DNA of 58,928 nt, taken from positions 1 through 58,928 of the IMG/VR virus record IMGVR_UViG_3300025872_000063. One strand, written 5' to 3'. The number at the start of each line of letters is the position of its first letter. The stretch's first letter is position 1. A program made the position numbers and the translations under genes. Below, one piece after another: positions 1 to 11,469 of this stretch. The stretch comes from a virus. The notes beneath the pieces were generated by a model. It ran no database searches and was not told where the DNA came from. It was given only the letters and a program-made list of their open reading frames with translations.

Positions 1-3046
<3,046 letters not shown>

Positions 3047-3092
3047 GTGCTACCTCTCGTTCAACGTGATAGATGACTTGTTCACGGACGCG

Positions 3093-4037
3093 TCACGCCC
3101 AGGTGGCGTAAAGATCGACTACGAGATGCGATGCTTGACTTGAAAACACGTTGATTGTTCCGTTTACGACGGGAACAATGACAGCGTTGCACACAGCATT
3201 TGAATTCTGGTAGTTTAATGCTGATGTGGTTGGGCGGACACTTCCGGGTGCCCACGCGGTCATGTATCCTGGACCTGCTGCCCCTACTGCGGTTATGTTG
3301 ATCATAGCAGCAGAGATGTTGCTGTTCGGTCCAAGTGCGACTATACGAGTAGTTCCGGCTTCAAGTTTTGAATTATTTGATCTAGTGTCAAGTATTCTGA
3401 CGGGTGGATTTAAGATTTCCATGTTGTCCTCGAGTAAAATTGAAGTTGATGGTTTTGTTGCTGAAAATACATCTTGTCTAAACTTATCCATGTCCCAGCT
3501 GCTCTTGTCTGGGCTCCATGGAGACGGTCCGGCAGGGTCAATTTTCCTTGTCGGCGCCCATTCAAAATGTCCTCTAACATTTTTTATTGGAATTTGATAT
3601 GCGGAGCATAGTGCGGCACACAGTGTTACATACGCCTTTGTTTGAACTTCTGGCCACGGCTCGCCTATTCCATTATTTGCTGCTTCAATGCTGATTGCAT
3701 AGTGATTCATCATGTTGTCCGGAACTTGTCCGTTCCATGAGATACTTGATCCTTTTCCATTTGTAGCTACACGTCCAGCCGCGATCACGTGACAGACCCC
3801 GTCGCGCGCAAGAAATATGTTGCATATCGGTGAAACTGGACCGTGCAAAATATAATTAATGTCGTTTTCAACTGCTGTTTTGCTTGCCGTGTGATGCACC
3901 ATGACATGCGTTGGTTTTACAACGTATCCCGGAGGAGTCCACGTTGCAAAGGTTCTTGTTTTCCATCCGTCAATCTCTACAACGGACAATCCAGCGTTCT
4001 TTAAAACTAATGCTAGGTTAGACAGCCAAAATGCCAT
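3093..4037 (-). CDS. N-acetylmuramoyl-L-alanine amidase endolysin
   Basis: A 314-residue amidase_2/PGRP-type endolysin that should cut the amide bond between muramic acid and L-alanine during lysis. Visible motifs are MVHHTAS near residue 46 (zinc histidine), the central NHYAISIEA, and GHFEWAPTRKIDPAG near 156-170 (second zinc ligand, then Lys and Asp). After about residue 205, a ~100-residue domain beginning VRILDTRSN resembles repeat domains of secreted actinobacterial proteins and may bind the wall. ATG at 4037 is chosen because GGAGG precedes it; an in-frame TTG lies 12 nt upstream. It sits between the two tail-fibre genes, so a virion-associated role is also possible. Confidence 0.85.
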   Translation of the reverse strand: MAFWLSNLALVLKNAGLSVVEIDGWKTRTFATWTPPGYVVKPTHVMVHHTASKTAVENDINYILHGPVSPICNIFLARDGVCHVIAAGRVATNGKGSSISWNGQVPDNMMNHYAISIEAANNGIGEPWPEVQTKAYVTLCAALCSAYQIPIKNVRGHFEWAPTRKIDPAGPSPWSPDKSSWDMDKFRQDVFSATKPSTSILLEDNMEILNPPVRILDTRSNNSKLEAGTTRIVALGPNSNISAAMINITAVGAAGPGYMTAWAPGSVRPTTSALNYQNSNAVCNAVIVPVVNGTINVFSSQASHLVVDLYATWA

Positions 4038-4086
4038 AAAATCCTCCAATATAGATATTATACTTCAGTAGCGTGAACACTTTGAT

Positions 4087-5598
4087 TTACGGTTGCACGA
4101 CGTAGGCTGCAACCGCGCCGGCGTCTGTGGCATCAAAGAACGTGATAGTTATAATTGCTGTTTTGTTCGCGGCGATGCTTGTCGGTGTTGCTGAACCGAC
4201 AAATGTCCATGCTGGAAACGCGAGTGCTCGTATGGCAGCGCCTGCAGAAAGTTTAATTGTTATGACTTTTCCAGCGGCCCTGTTTGTTGTTGTAAATGTG
4301 ACTCCACCGGTCAGTGAAATTGTTTGATATGTTCCATTAAGAGCTGTCGCGTCAAGGTTTACTGTGCCTGTTGTTGCGAGCGAGTTTCCGACTGTTCGTG
4401 TTAGCGGGGCATAGACAGAACTGAACGCTGAATCCGAGGCCAGAGTAGTTCTTGTGATATTTTCCCATAGCGCAGAACTTGTTCTAGTCAGTAAGTCACC
4501 AGTTGCTAGGTTCGTGTACGCAACATCGTGAAGTTCATCTACTTCATATCCATTTTGAACTTTTACGGCGATAATCCCGTTGTTAGCTTGTACAACGCAG
4601 ACACCAACCATTACTAGGTGATTTGGAGCTGTTGTCTTTGTTGTTGTCATTCCTCCAGCTACTGTTGGGGAAAGCCAAATTATCGCGCCTTCTGTCAGGG
4701 CAGAAGTGTTGATATTGCGGACAAATCCTTCTGTCATGACAAAGCCTGTTTGATTATCAGCGATGTCTTCCGCGGCAACACCGTATGTTTTGCTGGAATT
4801 TGCGTCTGTAGTAGCTTGAGCTAGGGCTACGCCTATACGTTGTCCTGATGAACCAAAAAGTCTGACTACTTGTCCTCGAGTTATTATTGTGCCGGTTCTG
4901 TTTACAACACGTTGGACTTGTTCTTGTCCGACTTGAATTGTGACGTTTCCACCTTTTAGTCCGAGATCGAGAGAACCGTCTGTGTCGTTCCATGTCATCC
5001 GTCCGACCGTTACTGGATCGGAGTTTACTAAATCAAAGTTTAGTGAATCAACTGTTGGAGAGTCTGTCCATCCGGTTGCGTAATCTCCGGAGCCGGTTTT
5101 TGCTAAAAGATCTCCAATAGCGCCGCCGGCCGGCATTCCACTTCCTGCTGGTCCAGTCGCTCCAGCTGGTCCTTGCGGTCCAGTTGGGCCCTGTATCCCA
5201 GCTATGCCTGCTACAGGTGTTTGCGTGCCGTAAAAACTGATTGGAGTTTCAGTCGTGCCAGCGCTTATGACATTGACGATATTTACGGGTGATCCGTCGT
5301 CATACGGAAGAAACATATAGAATTTTGTTTGTTTTGATCCGTATATGCGGACAACAACTTCATATGCCCAGCCTGCTGGTTTTAGAAGACTGTTGTCTGT
5401 TGTTGGAAGTTCAATGCTAAATGATCCGTTGACATCTAGTTCAATGATCATTCCGACGGTGTTTAGAAGAATGGTGTCGTTTTCATCAAGAATTCTTGCC
5501 GTTGGACGAAAAGATATTCTGCCGTTGGCTGGATTTCCATTGGCTGATAGATACGTACCAATTACTGTTCTTGTCAATACATCATTAGACCAGGGCAT
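4087..5598 (-). CDS. Tail fibre / baseplate protein with short collagen segment
   Basis: A 503-residue protein. Residues 1-120 (MPWSNDVLTRTVIGTY...) are paralogous to the N-terminus of the long collagen-like fibre to the left, sharing the DVLTRT start, an ILDxxD segment, [11 protein letters not shown] and a VxRIYG strand, so both probably attach to the same virion site. A mini collagen stretch (GIQGPTGPQGPAGATG) follows at about 143-160. The C-terminal half is a beta-rich fibre domain with AAGKVITIKLSAG near the end. GGAG precedes the ATG. A structural fibre role is inferred from architecture and neighbours. Confidence 0.75.
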   Translation of the reverse strand: MPWSNDVLTRTVIGTYLSANGNPANGRISFRPTARILDENDTILLNTVGMIIELDVNGSFSIELPTTDNSLLKPAGWAYEVVVRIYGSKQTKFYMFLPYDDGSPVNIVNVISAGTTETPISFYGTQTPVAGIAGIQGPTGPQGPAGATGPAGSGMPAGGAIGDLLAKTGSGDYATGWTDSPTVDSLNFDLVNSDPVTVGRMTWNDTDGSLDLGLKGGNVTIQVGQEQVQRVVNRTGTIITRGQVVRLFGSSGQRIGVALAQATTDANSSKTYGVAAEDIADNQTGFVMTEGFVRNINTSALTEGAIIWLSPTVAGGMTTTKTTAPNHLVMVGVCVVQANNGIIAVKVQNGYEVDELHDVAYTNLATGDLLTRTSSALWENITRTTLASDSAFSSVYAPLTRTVGNSLATTGTVNLDATALNGTYQTISLTGGVTFTTTNRAAGKVITIKLSAGAAIRALAFPAWTFVGSATPTSIAANKTAIITITFFDATDAGAVAAYVVQP

Positions 5599-5661
5599 GG
5601 CAGGCTCCAGAAAGTGTTCTAGTTAAATTTTACCATTTTCTATACTTTGTGATCGGGACTG

Positions 5662-6675
5662 TTAGTCAAGCCAGACGGTATATTCTGCTGTTACGCGACC
5701 TTTTTCTGGATCAATAAAATGAAGTCGCTGCGACGGCAGTCCTTTTGCTGCAACAAATTCTGCAGCATATACGCTTTCACTTTCTGGAGAACCTGACACA
5801 AAGATTCGTCCACCATTGGCCATGACAAGAGTCATAGGAGTATGGAAGTGACCCATGTACACATCTTTGAACTCTGGGACAACACCTGTTGCCCACGCGT
5901 TACACTTTCTCAGGATTCCAAATGCAGGTGTACCGCCTCCAAAGCTTTTTATTTCATCACCGTGTACGATGAGCGCTCGGTATGAGCCAATTTCAGCGAT
6001 CTGATACCAGTCTGCCGACAACTGCCATGTCACGTTCCTGAGATCTTTTGTTCTATCTTGTGTAATTCTGTATGAAATCGCGTCAATGTTATCATTTGCC
6101 GGAAGTTCTCCTTTTTTTCCGAGTCTTCCGTGATTTCCGTATTCGCAAATTACGTGAACTTTGTCAAAGTATTGAGCGATACTTCTTACCATGTATTCTT
6201 CTATTCGCACTGTTTCGAATAGTTGCTCGAACAGGTGCGCTTCAACTTCCCAGGCTTGCCCCGGAAATATCGTGATACCCTCGACCATGTCTCCACCAAA
6301 AACCAGCACCGCTTCTCGAACTGGATGATGGGTTCGCTGTATTGTTGTTAGTTCAAAAATTTTGTCAACAAACTGGCGAATTCTTTTGTCGCATGTCTCT
6401 ATCCCGTATCCGGCTGTCTTTTTTCCAAGTTGCCAGTCCGTTGCATGGATAAAAGCTATTTCACCTTTTTGCTTTCTCGTGTCCTTAGGCATCTTGGTAT
6501 TTGCGGGCAGTGAGCGTCCAGTAGAAACTGCGGCGTCACGTGCTGCTGTATAGACGGCTTCAACAATTATTTCATTTGCTCTTTTTGCTCGGTATTCCGC
6601 CTGCTGCGAGCGTTTAAGAGCCTTGCGAAGCTCTGTTATTTCATCTTCAGCTTTAATGTCATCAGATAGACTCAT
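5662..6675 (-). CDS. Calcineurin-like metallophosphoesterase
   Basis: A 337-residue member of the metallophosphoesterase superfamily (SbcD/Mre11-like fold). The metal-binding blocks appear in order: HATDWQLG (D-x-H-like block 1, here with Gln), VLVFGGDMVEG (GD block), YGNHGR (GNH block), IVHGDE and GHFHTP (GHxH block). An N-terminal ~50-residue helix rich in charged residues precedes the catalytic domain. Its start overlaps the end of the upstream small gene, so the two are probably co-translated. It could be a nuclease or a phosphodiesterase; its position beside tail genes does not settle which. Confidence 0.8.
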   Translation of the reverse strand: MSLSDDIKAEDEITELRKALKRSQQAEYRAKRANEIIVEAVYTAARDAAVSTGRSLPANTKMPKDTRKQKGEIAFIHATDWQLGKKTAGYGIETCDKRIRQFVDKIFELTTIQRTHHPVREAVLVFGGDMVEGITIFPGQAWEVEAHLFEQLFETVRIEEYMVRSIAQYFDKVHVICEYGNHGRLGKKGELPANDNIDAISYRITQDRTKDLRNVTWQLSADWYQIAEIGSYRALIVHGDEIKSFGGGTPAFGILRKCNAWATGVVPEFKDVYMGHFHTPMTLVMANGGRIFVSGSPESESVYAAEFVAAKGLPSQRLHFIDPEKGRVTAEYTVWLD

Positions 6676-6910
6676 GGATATCGGTTACCAGTTCTCCGCG
6701 ACGATAGCGGCCTATTACGTCTATATTTAGTTTATATCCGCGCTTTTTCATTGCTTCACGGATATTAGATGCAGGTATGCTGTGGTCATCCAGCGCTGTC
6801 AGGAGATCAGCTTGATCTTCTTCAGAAAGTTCTTCAAGAATTTCTAAAATTCTGGGCTTTTTTCCCATTCTTGATCCTTCATTTTTTATGTCATTGAGTA
6901 GGTTACCCAC
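6662..6910 (-). CDS. Small helical protein, unknown function
   Basis: An 82-residue protein starting with GTG at 6910 after a GGAGAG-like ribosome site, ending 14 nt inside the phosphoesterase gene. The central part (EELSEEDQADLLTALDDHSIPASNIREAMKKRG) and the following INxDVIGRYRRGEL look like a small helix-turn-helix-type unit. Small putative DNA-binding proteins of this kind occur in actinophages, but I do not recognise a named family. It begins the leftward tail-fibre/lysis transcript, so a regulatory role is possible but unproven. Confidence 0.65.
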   Translation of the reverse strand: MGNLLNDIKNEGSRMGKKPRILEILEELSEEDQADLLTALDDHSIPASNIREAMKKRGYKLNIDVIGRYRRGELVTDIHESI

Positions 6911-7181
6911 TTCTCTCCTCGATGTTTAGTACATGTACGGTACGTATTACTGCAGGATGTACTTGACTTTATCATAAATTGCAAGTACTAGAGCGTGTTA
7001 AAGTATGGTTCTTGATCCGCAAAAAACACTGGTCGATTCACTAATTTTTCGGTTCAGGATATATAGTCAACCTTGACGCTGAAGGCATCGTCTATAGTGT
7101 CGTCTTTCTATTCAACAAGGGCACGTTGATGATAAAATTTGTATCTTCGATGATGTTCTTCACCTTTTTACGGCGGTCTTC
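6911..7181. promoter_or_regulatory. Divergent intergenic region
   Basis: About 270 bases between divergent transcripts, with no convincing gene. On the plus strand TTGACG (7073-7078) is followed by TATAGT (7093-7098), but the 14-nt spacer is short for a normal sigma-A promoter. The left half is AT-rich, with inverted GTACATGTAC-like sequence near 6930. Promoters for both directions must lie here; which elements are used is not resolved. Confidence 0.4.
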
Positions 7182-9803
7182 GTGACTTCATGGGAATCAG
7201 CCAACGGACGTCTTGGTCCTGCCGCCACGTGGTACGCGGAGCGTGGCTGGCACATTATGCCGTGCTACGGAATTGTCAACGGAAAATGCACGTGCGGTGG
7301 CACACATCTCGAGCCGAAAGACGTTGGCAAGCATCCATCTATTCCTGAATGGAACATTAATGCCACGAATGATTTAGAAAAAGTACGGTCATGGTGGTCA
7401 AATGGATCAGAAGGAAACGTTAGTGTATTTTGTCGACCAAGTGGATTTTTTGTCATTGACATTGATCCACGTTCAGGCGGACCAGATTCATTTGATAAGT
7501 TTGAGGCTCTAGTTGATGGAGCGCTTCCTCAAACTGTCGAGGCGATAACGGGAGAGTATTCTGTAGGTGGTCAACGAATCCGTGGACGGCATCTTTTTTA
7601 CAGATGTGATGAATCAGAAGTTCTCGTTGGAAATCTAAAAAAGTCTGGTCTTAACGGAGTTGACATTAAGCACAACGGATACGTTCTGATTGCGCCGTCA
7701 AGACATTTTTCAGGAGTCTGCTACGACTGGGTGGACGGAAAAGCTCCATGGCAAATAGAAATTGCAAAAGCTCCAGAGCAACTTTTAGCAGCTCTACGAA
7801 AAAGATCAAGACGTCTTGAATCAGCTCTCGGTGAAGGCGAGTGGGGTTTTCTTGACGGACTGGAATTCGGTGGAGAACGCGTAGACGTCGACCGACTTCT
7901 TTCAGACGGAATAGATGAAGGATCGCGCGCGGTAGACATCTATTCAATGACTTGTGCAATTGCAAATAAGTTTCCCATCAATACCGAAGCTGGGAGACTT
8001 GCAGTCGAGACAATGATGATCAGGTTTAACGCTGAGAAAGTTAGACCACCTCTTGAACTTGAAGGTCCTGGAGGACTGTTGATGCATGTTCGTCGTGCAA
8101 TACAGTTTGTCATTGACAACCCGAAGACTGAACGTCTTTGGCCTGGACTTCAAGAATGGGCAATTAAGTCACAAGAAGAGACAAATTCAACTTCCACCGC
8201 CAAAAAGCAGAAGACTTCTAAAAATGCAACTACGGTTCAAAATTACAGTGATAGTCATCTTCCTGGCACTATTGGCGGTGCTGTTAAAGATTCTCTCGCC
8301 GACGGTGACTCGCTTGCAGTCGCTAGTAGACTCTCAAATATCGACGTTCCGCTTGACCCTGACGCGCTTGGTGAGGATGAAGGTGGCGAACCTGGAAAAA
8401 GAACGCTTACGGATACTGGAAACGGACGGCGACTCGTTGATTCTTTTGGCGCTGCTGTCAGATATACTCCGGGACTAGGTTGGTTTCATTGGGACGGTGG
8501 ATACTGGAAGCCAGACACCGAAAATCTGGAAATGAGAGAACTTTCAAAAAAGATCTCTCCGATCATTGCAAGCGAAGTAATTCACTATCTAGATGATGCG
8601 GATAAGCAGTCAGAAGTAGTGAAATGGGCACAGCAAGCAAAATCAAATGCACGAATTAACAGCGCGATTGAAAGTGCCACATCAGATCCGAGAGTGTTCA
8701 TAAACGTTGAGTCGTGGGACAGCGATGAGACACTACTTGGTGTTGCCAATGGCGTAATCGATCTAAGAACTGGTGATCTCTTGAAAGGTCGACCAGATCT
8801 GTTTATTACCCGAAGAGCTCCTGTCGCATACAATCCAGGAATTAGAAATATCCGCTGGGAACAGTTTTTAGATTTTGCAACAAACGGTGACAAAGAGCTT
8901 CAAGAATGGTTGCAAAAAGCGGCTGGATATTCAATGACTGGACTTCGTACATATGACGTGATGTTCATGGTGTACGGCCCGCCTGGATCTGGAAAAAACA
9001 CCCTTGTTGAAGCCCTTGTAAAAGCTCTAGGAACTTCGCAATACGCGTGGCCACTTGACTCAAGCATTCTTGCTCAGGGCGACGGTCAGGCGCACGGTTC
9101 AGATCTATATCACTGGGCTGAACTACGCGGTCGACGTTTTGTGTGGGTTGACGAACTCCCAGAATCAGAGCGTCTTAAAGAAAACTCGATCAAAAAATTG
9201 ACAGGTTCTAGCGAAATTTCCGCGAGATCTCCTGGAGAAAAACCATTCACGTTTCAGTCTAGAGCAAAGCTGTGGGTCACAACAAACCATAGACCGATCA
9301 TCAATGATGATGCCATGTGGAGACGAATTCGACCTGTACCACTGACAAACGTGCCAGAAAACCCTGATCCAGACCTCAAGCACTATATATTTGACCCAGA
9401 AGGTGCTCTTCCAGCGGTTCTTTCCTGGGCTGTTGAAGGTGCCATTAAACTTCTCGGGTCAAGCGCTAGAGATGCTCTAGGATGGTGTTCGGCCGTCAGC
9501 GAAGCGTCAGAGATTTACAGAAAAAATGAAGACAGAATCGGATTCTTTCTTCTCGAGGAAACAAAAGAATCTGAAGGAGCTACGACTCCGATTAAATCTC
9601 TATATGCTGTATATCGGGTATGGAGTGAGGAACGTGGCGAAAAGCCGATGACACAGATCGCGTTTCAACGAAAATTGAGCGAACGTGGTATAAAAATCGA
9701 GGGATTTGGCTCGAGGGCAGAAATTCATGGATACATGTTGATGCCAAGAGCTGTTTCAACGGGTGATGTTGACTGGGGAATGGCAACGAGGTTTGCGCGA
9801 TAA
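7182..9803 (+). CDS. Bifunctional DNA primase-polymerase / superfamily 3 helicase
   Basis: An 873-residue replication protein. The N-terminal ~280 residues carry a prim-pol domain (WYAERGWHIMPC start, FVIDIDPRSGGPDS metal site, GRHLFYR). The C-terminal half is a D5/poxvirus-type SF3 helicase: Walker A YGPPGSGKNT near 596-606, Walker B-like FVWVDELP, sensor WVTTNHRP and the arginine-rich WRRIRPVPL. Such fusions prime and unwind DNA at phage origins. Translation appears to start at GTG 7182, since no better ATG precedes the prim-pol motifs. The stop overlaps the next ATG by one base (TAATG), indicating coupling. Confidence 0.9.
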   Translation: MTSWESANGRLGPAATWYAERGWHIMPCYGIVNGKCTCGGTHLEPKDVGKHPSIPEWNINATNDLEKVRSWWSNGSEGNVSVFCRPSGFFVIDIDPRSGGPDSFDKFEALVDGALPQTVEAITGEYSVGGQRIRGRHLFYRCDESEVLVGNLKKSGLNGVDIKHNGYVLIAPSRHFSGVCYDWVDGKAPWQIEIAKAPEQLLAALRKRSRRLESALGEGEWGFLDGLEFGGERVDVDRLLSDGIDEGSRAVDIYSMTCAIANKFPINTEAGRLAVETMMIRFNAEKVRPPLELEGPGGLLMHVRRAIQFVIDNPKTERLWPGLQEWAIKSQEETNSTSTAKKQKTSKNATTVQNYSDSHLPGTIGGAVKDSLADGDSLAVASRLSNIDVPLDPDALGEDEGGEPGKRTLTDTGNGRRLVDSFGAAVRYTPGLGWFHWDGGYWKPDTENLEMRELSKKISPIIASEVIHYLDDADKQSEVVKWAQQAKSNARINSAIESATSDPRVFINVESWDSDETLLGVANGVIDLRTGDLLKGRPDLFITRRAPVAYNPGIRNIRWEQFLDFATNGDKELQEWLQKAAGYSMTGLRTYDVMFMVYGPPGSGKNTLVEALVKALGTSQYAWPLDSSILAQGDGQAHGSDLYHWAELRGRRFVWVDELPESERLKENSIKKLTGSSEISARSPGEKPFTFQSRAKLWVTTNHRPIINDDAMWRRIRPVPLTNVPENPDPDLKHYIFDPEGALPAVLSWAVEGAIKLLGSSARDALGWCSAVSEASEIYRKNEDRIGFFLLEETKESEGATTPIKSLYAVYRVWSEERGEKPMTQIAFQRKLSERGIKIEGFGSRAEIHGYMLMPRAVSTGDVDWGMATRFAR

Positions 9804-10051
9804 TGATTTCTAAATATGGAACTATCTGTATCGAGATGGCTGGAAATAATTTGACAGTCGCCGATGTACGTGAATGGCTACGACTTGTAGATGAACTTGA
9901 TCTAGACGACAGCACAGTTTTAAACATGTCAACTCTTAGAGTGATAGTTAAAACTACAAACATCGAGCCATTGTCGTGTGGAGATTGCGAACCGCAGATT
10001 GCCCACGCGGGGCATTCATTGTGGCTTAAGGAATGTTCTAAAAAGGACTAA
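9803..10051 (+). CDS. Small protein coupled to primase-helicase
   Basis: An 82-residue protein whose ATG overlaps the primase-helicase stop. It holds an acidic amphipathic helix (VADVREWLRLVDELDLDDS), a short beta segment, then a CGDC pair and a final Cys near the C-terminus. I do not recognise the family. Coupling suggests it works with, or is expressed in fixed ratio to, the replication protein. The convergent terminator just downstream closes the transcript. Confidence 0.7.
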   Translation: MISKYGTICIEMAGNNLTVADVREWLRLVDELDLDDSTVLNMSTLRVIVKTTNIEPLSCGDCEPQIAHAGHSLWLKECSKKD

Positions 10052-10099
10052 AGTTTGATCTTAGTGTCTTTCCAAGGCACTAGACACCAAATTAGTAGA

Positions 10100-10131
10100 G
10101 GTCGGAATGCTGCAAACATGCCGTTCCGACC
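10100..10131. terminator. Bidirectional terminator
   Basis: An 8-bp inverted repeat (GGTCGGAA / TTCCGACC) with a 16-nt loop lies exactly between convergent genes and is followed by TTTA on the plus strand. It can end both the replication transcript and the leftward recombinase transcript. Confidence 0.7.
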
Positions 10132-10132
10132 T

Positions 10133-10804
10133 TTACTGTATGTCGTCATCTTTTAGTCTATTCACAAGGTTGTAGACAGTTGATGGAAACCATTTTCCAC
10201 CATGTGTTGTCTGTATTTCTTCTGAATTCAGGTAGTCGGCGATCTTAGAGTAGGACATTCCAGAATCACGTAAGGAAACAATTTTCTTGCGTGTATCAAC
10301 AGATATTTTTGTTTTTGGTCCAAGATCAACTCCCCATGTTTTACCAAGTGCCCTACGTTCCTTGTGAACGTCTTTTTGACGTTCTGCAATGATTGCACGT
10401 TCCATCTCGGCGAGCGCGCTCATGACTGTTAAAACAAATCTGCCTTGATAGCTCGATGTATCAAGATTAAGATCAAGAAGTACAATTCTCCACTCTTTTG
10501 TATTTGCTCTATCGATGATGCTTAGAAAGTCTTTTGTCGAGCGTGCAAGTCTGTCTAATCGAGTAACAAAAAGAGCAGCGGCTTCTCCAGTGTCAAGACG
10601 TTCGAGAGCGCTCCGTAGGACGGGTCGACCAGATATGCTTTTTCCAGATCGACCTTCCTCGCGGAGGAGTTCTACATTTGTAAAGCCGGCGAGTTCTGCT
10701 GCTCGGCGGAGTTCTCGTTCCTGCGCGTCAAGTGACATTCCATCATTTGCCTGCATCGCCGTCGAGACGCGCGCGTAGAGAAGTGCTAGATCACTGGTGG
10801 CCAC
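10133..10804 (-). CDS. Serine recombinase (resolvase/invertase type)
   Basis: A 223-residue small serine recombinase. The catalytic domain begins LALLYARVSTAMQ with nucleophile Ser about residue 14, then QERELRRAAELAG, RPVLRSALE, LFVTRLDRLARS and SALAEMERAIIAERQK. The C-terminal ~60 residues end in a resolvase-type helix-turn-helix (GMSYSKIADYLNSE...WFPSTVYNLVNR). GTG at 10804 is preferred: it has an AGGAAGAG ribosome site and overlaps the stop of the upstream gene by 14 nt; a longer frame exists but would run deep into that gene. It lacks the large C-terminal domain of phage integrases, so inversion or resolution is more likely than integration. No crossover site was identified. Confidence 0.85.
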   Translation of the reverse strand: MATSDLALLYARVSTAMQANDGMSLDAQERELRRAAELAGFTNVELLREEGRSGKSISGRPVLRSALERLDTGEAAALFVTRLDRLARSTKDFLSIIDRANTKEWRIVLLDLNLDTSSYQGRFVLTVMSALAEMERAIIAERQKDVHKERRALGKTWGVDLGPKTKISVDTRKKIVSLRDSGMSYSKIADYLNSEEIQTTHGGKWFPSTVYNLVNRLKDDDIQ

Positions 10805-11054
10805 GGTCAATCTCTTCCTGAATTTCTTTCTCGAGCGGATCTTCTGACATGTCGTAGAACAGGTCATCGTACTTGGAAAACAACCGTTCAACAGCCTTTG
10901 TCGCGTCGGCAAGTTCGTGAACTCCGTTGCTGCAGCACCAGGTGTCGTAGGTCAGCTCGACCGTTAGTTTTACTCCACCGGTCTCCTCGCTGAATCCCGT
11001 CGAGATGCTCTGCACGCGAAGGCGAGCGGGAGAACTTGGCCGTGGGTCTCTCAT
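10791..11054 (-). CDS. Small protein of unknown function upstream of recombinase
   Basis: An 87-residue acidic protein. Residues 10-50 look like beta strands (RVQSISTGFSEETGGVKLTVELTYDTWCCSNGVHE) and the rest is a charged helix (DATKAVERLFSKYDDLFYD...LEKEIQEEIDRG). It overlaps the recombinase start and is probably co-translated with it. No family is recognised; a partner or control role for the recombinase is only suggested by position. Confidence 0.6.
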   Translation of the reverse strand: MRDPRPSSPARLRVQSISTGFSEETGGVKLTVELTYDTWCCSNGVHELADATKAVERLFSKYDDLFYDMSEDPLEKEIQEEIDRGHQ

Positions 11055-11270
11055 GTCTTTATCCGATCTGGGCGGTGTGTTTGGTACAATTCAGATCATA
11101 CAACGTTTTGGTTAAGGTTGTATAGAAAATAGGGGCGTCTAGCAGGCTGTTTACCGCGAATTTTCAGCGGCAGGTATTGATTTATCGGTAGATCACGCCA
11201 AAAACGCAAAATATTGATAAATTGATCCAGTAGTCCTAAAACCATCATTTTAGAAGGAAATGTGACTACA

Positions 11271-11328
11271 GACTGGTCTTTTTCGACTACTTCCGCGTGG
11301 AGTGTCAAAGAACAGAAAAAGACCAGTC
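11271..11328. repeat. 14-bp perfect inverted repeat upstream of tRNA-Gly
   Basis: GACTGGTCTTTTTC (11271-11284) and its exact complement (11315-11328) are separated by 30 nt and end two bases before the tRNA. On the minus strand the arm carries a T-run, so it could act as a terminator for leftward transcription, or as a processing stem for the tRNA precursor. The whole 11055-11330 gap holds no other convincing gene. Confidence 0.6.
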
Positions 11329-11330
11329 GC

Positions 11331-11401
11331 GCGAGTAAGGTGTTACGGCAGCACTCCACTCTTCCAAAGTGGAAGCACGGGTTCGACTCCCGTTACTCGC
11401 T
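11331..11401 (+). tRNA. tRNA-Gly (anticodon TCC)
   Basis: A cloverleaf can be drawn by eye: acceptor GCGAGTA / TACTCGC, anticodon stem CCACT / AGTGG with loop CTTCCAA (anticodon TCC, reading GGA), and T-arm ACGGG-TTCGACT-CCCGT. The D-arm is short (GTG / CAC). CCA is not encoded (TCA follows). It lies just upstream of the glycosyltransferase gene and should not be read as coding. Confidence 0.85.
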
Positions 11402-11469
11402 CAGAGTTAAAGTCACTTTTTCAGCCGCAGTTATTGAAAGAACGCCGACGACTACAACGAGGAAGATCA

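Noticed and set aside
7073-7098. Sigma-A promoter for the primase gene
   Set aside because: TTGACG and TATAGT are separated by only 14 nt, too short for a confident call; left as part of the intergenic description.
11302-11469. N-terminal extension of the GT8 gene
   Set aside because: It would run through the tRNA-Gly; ATG 11470 has a good ribosome site and begins the conserved domain.
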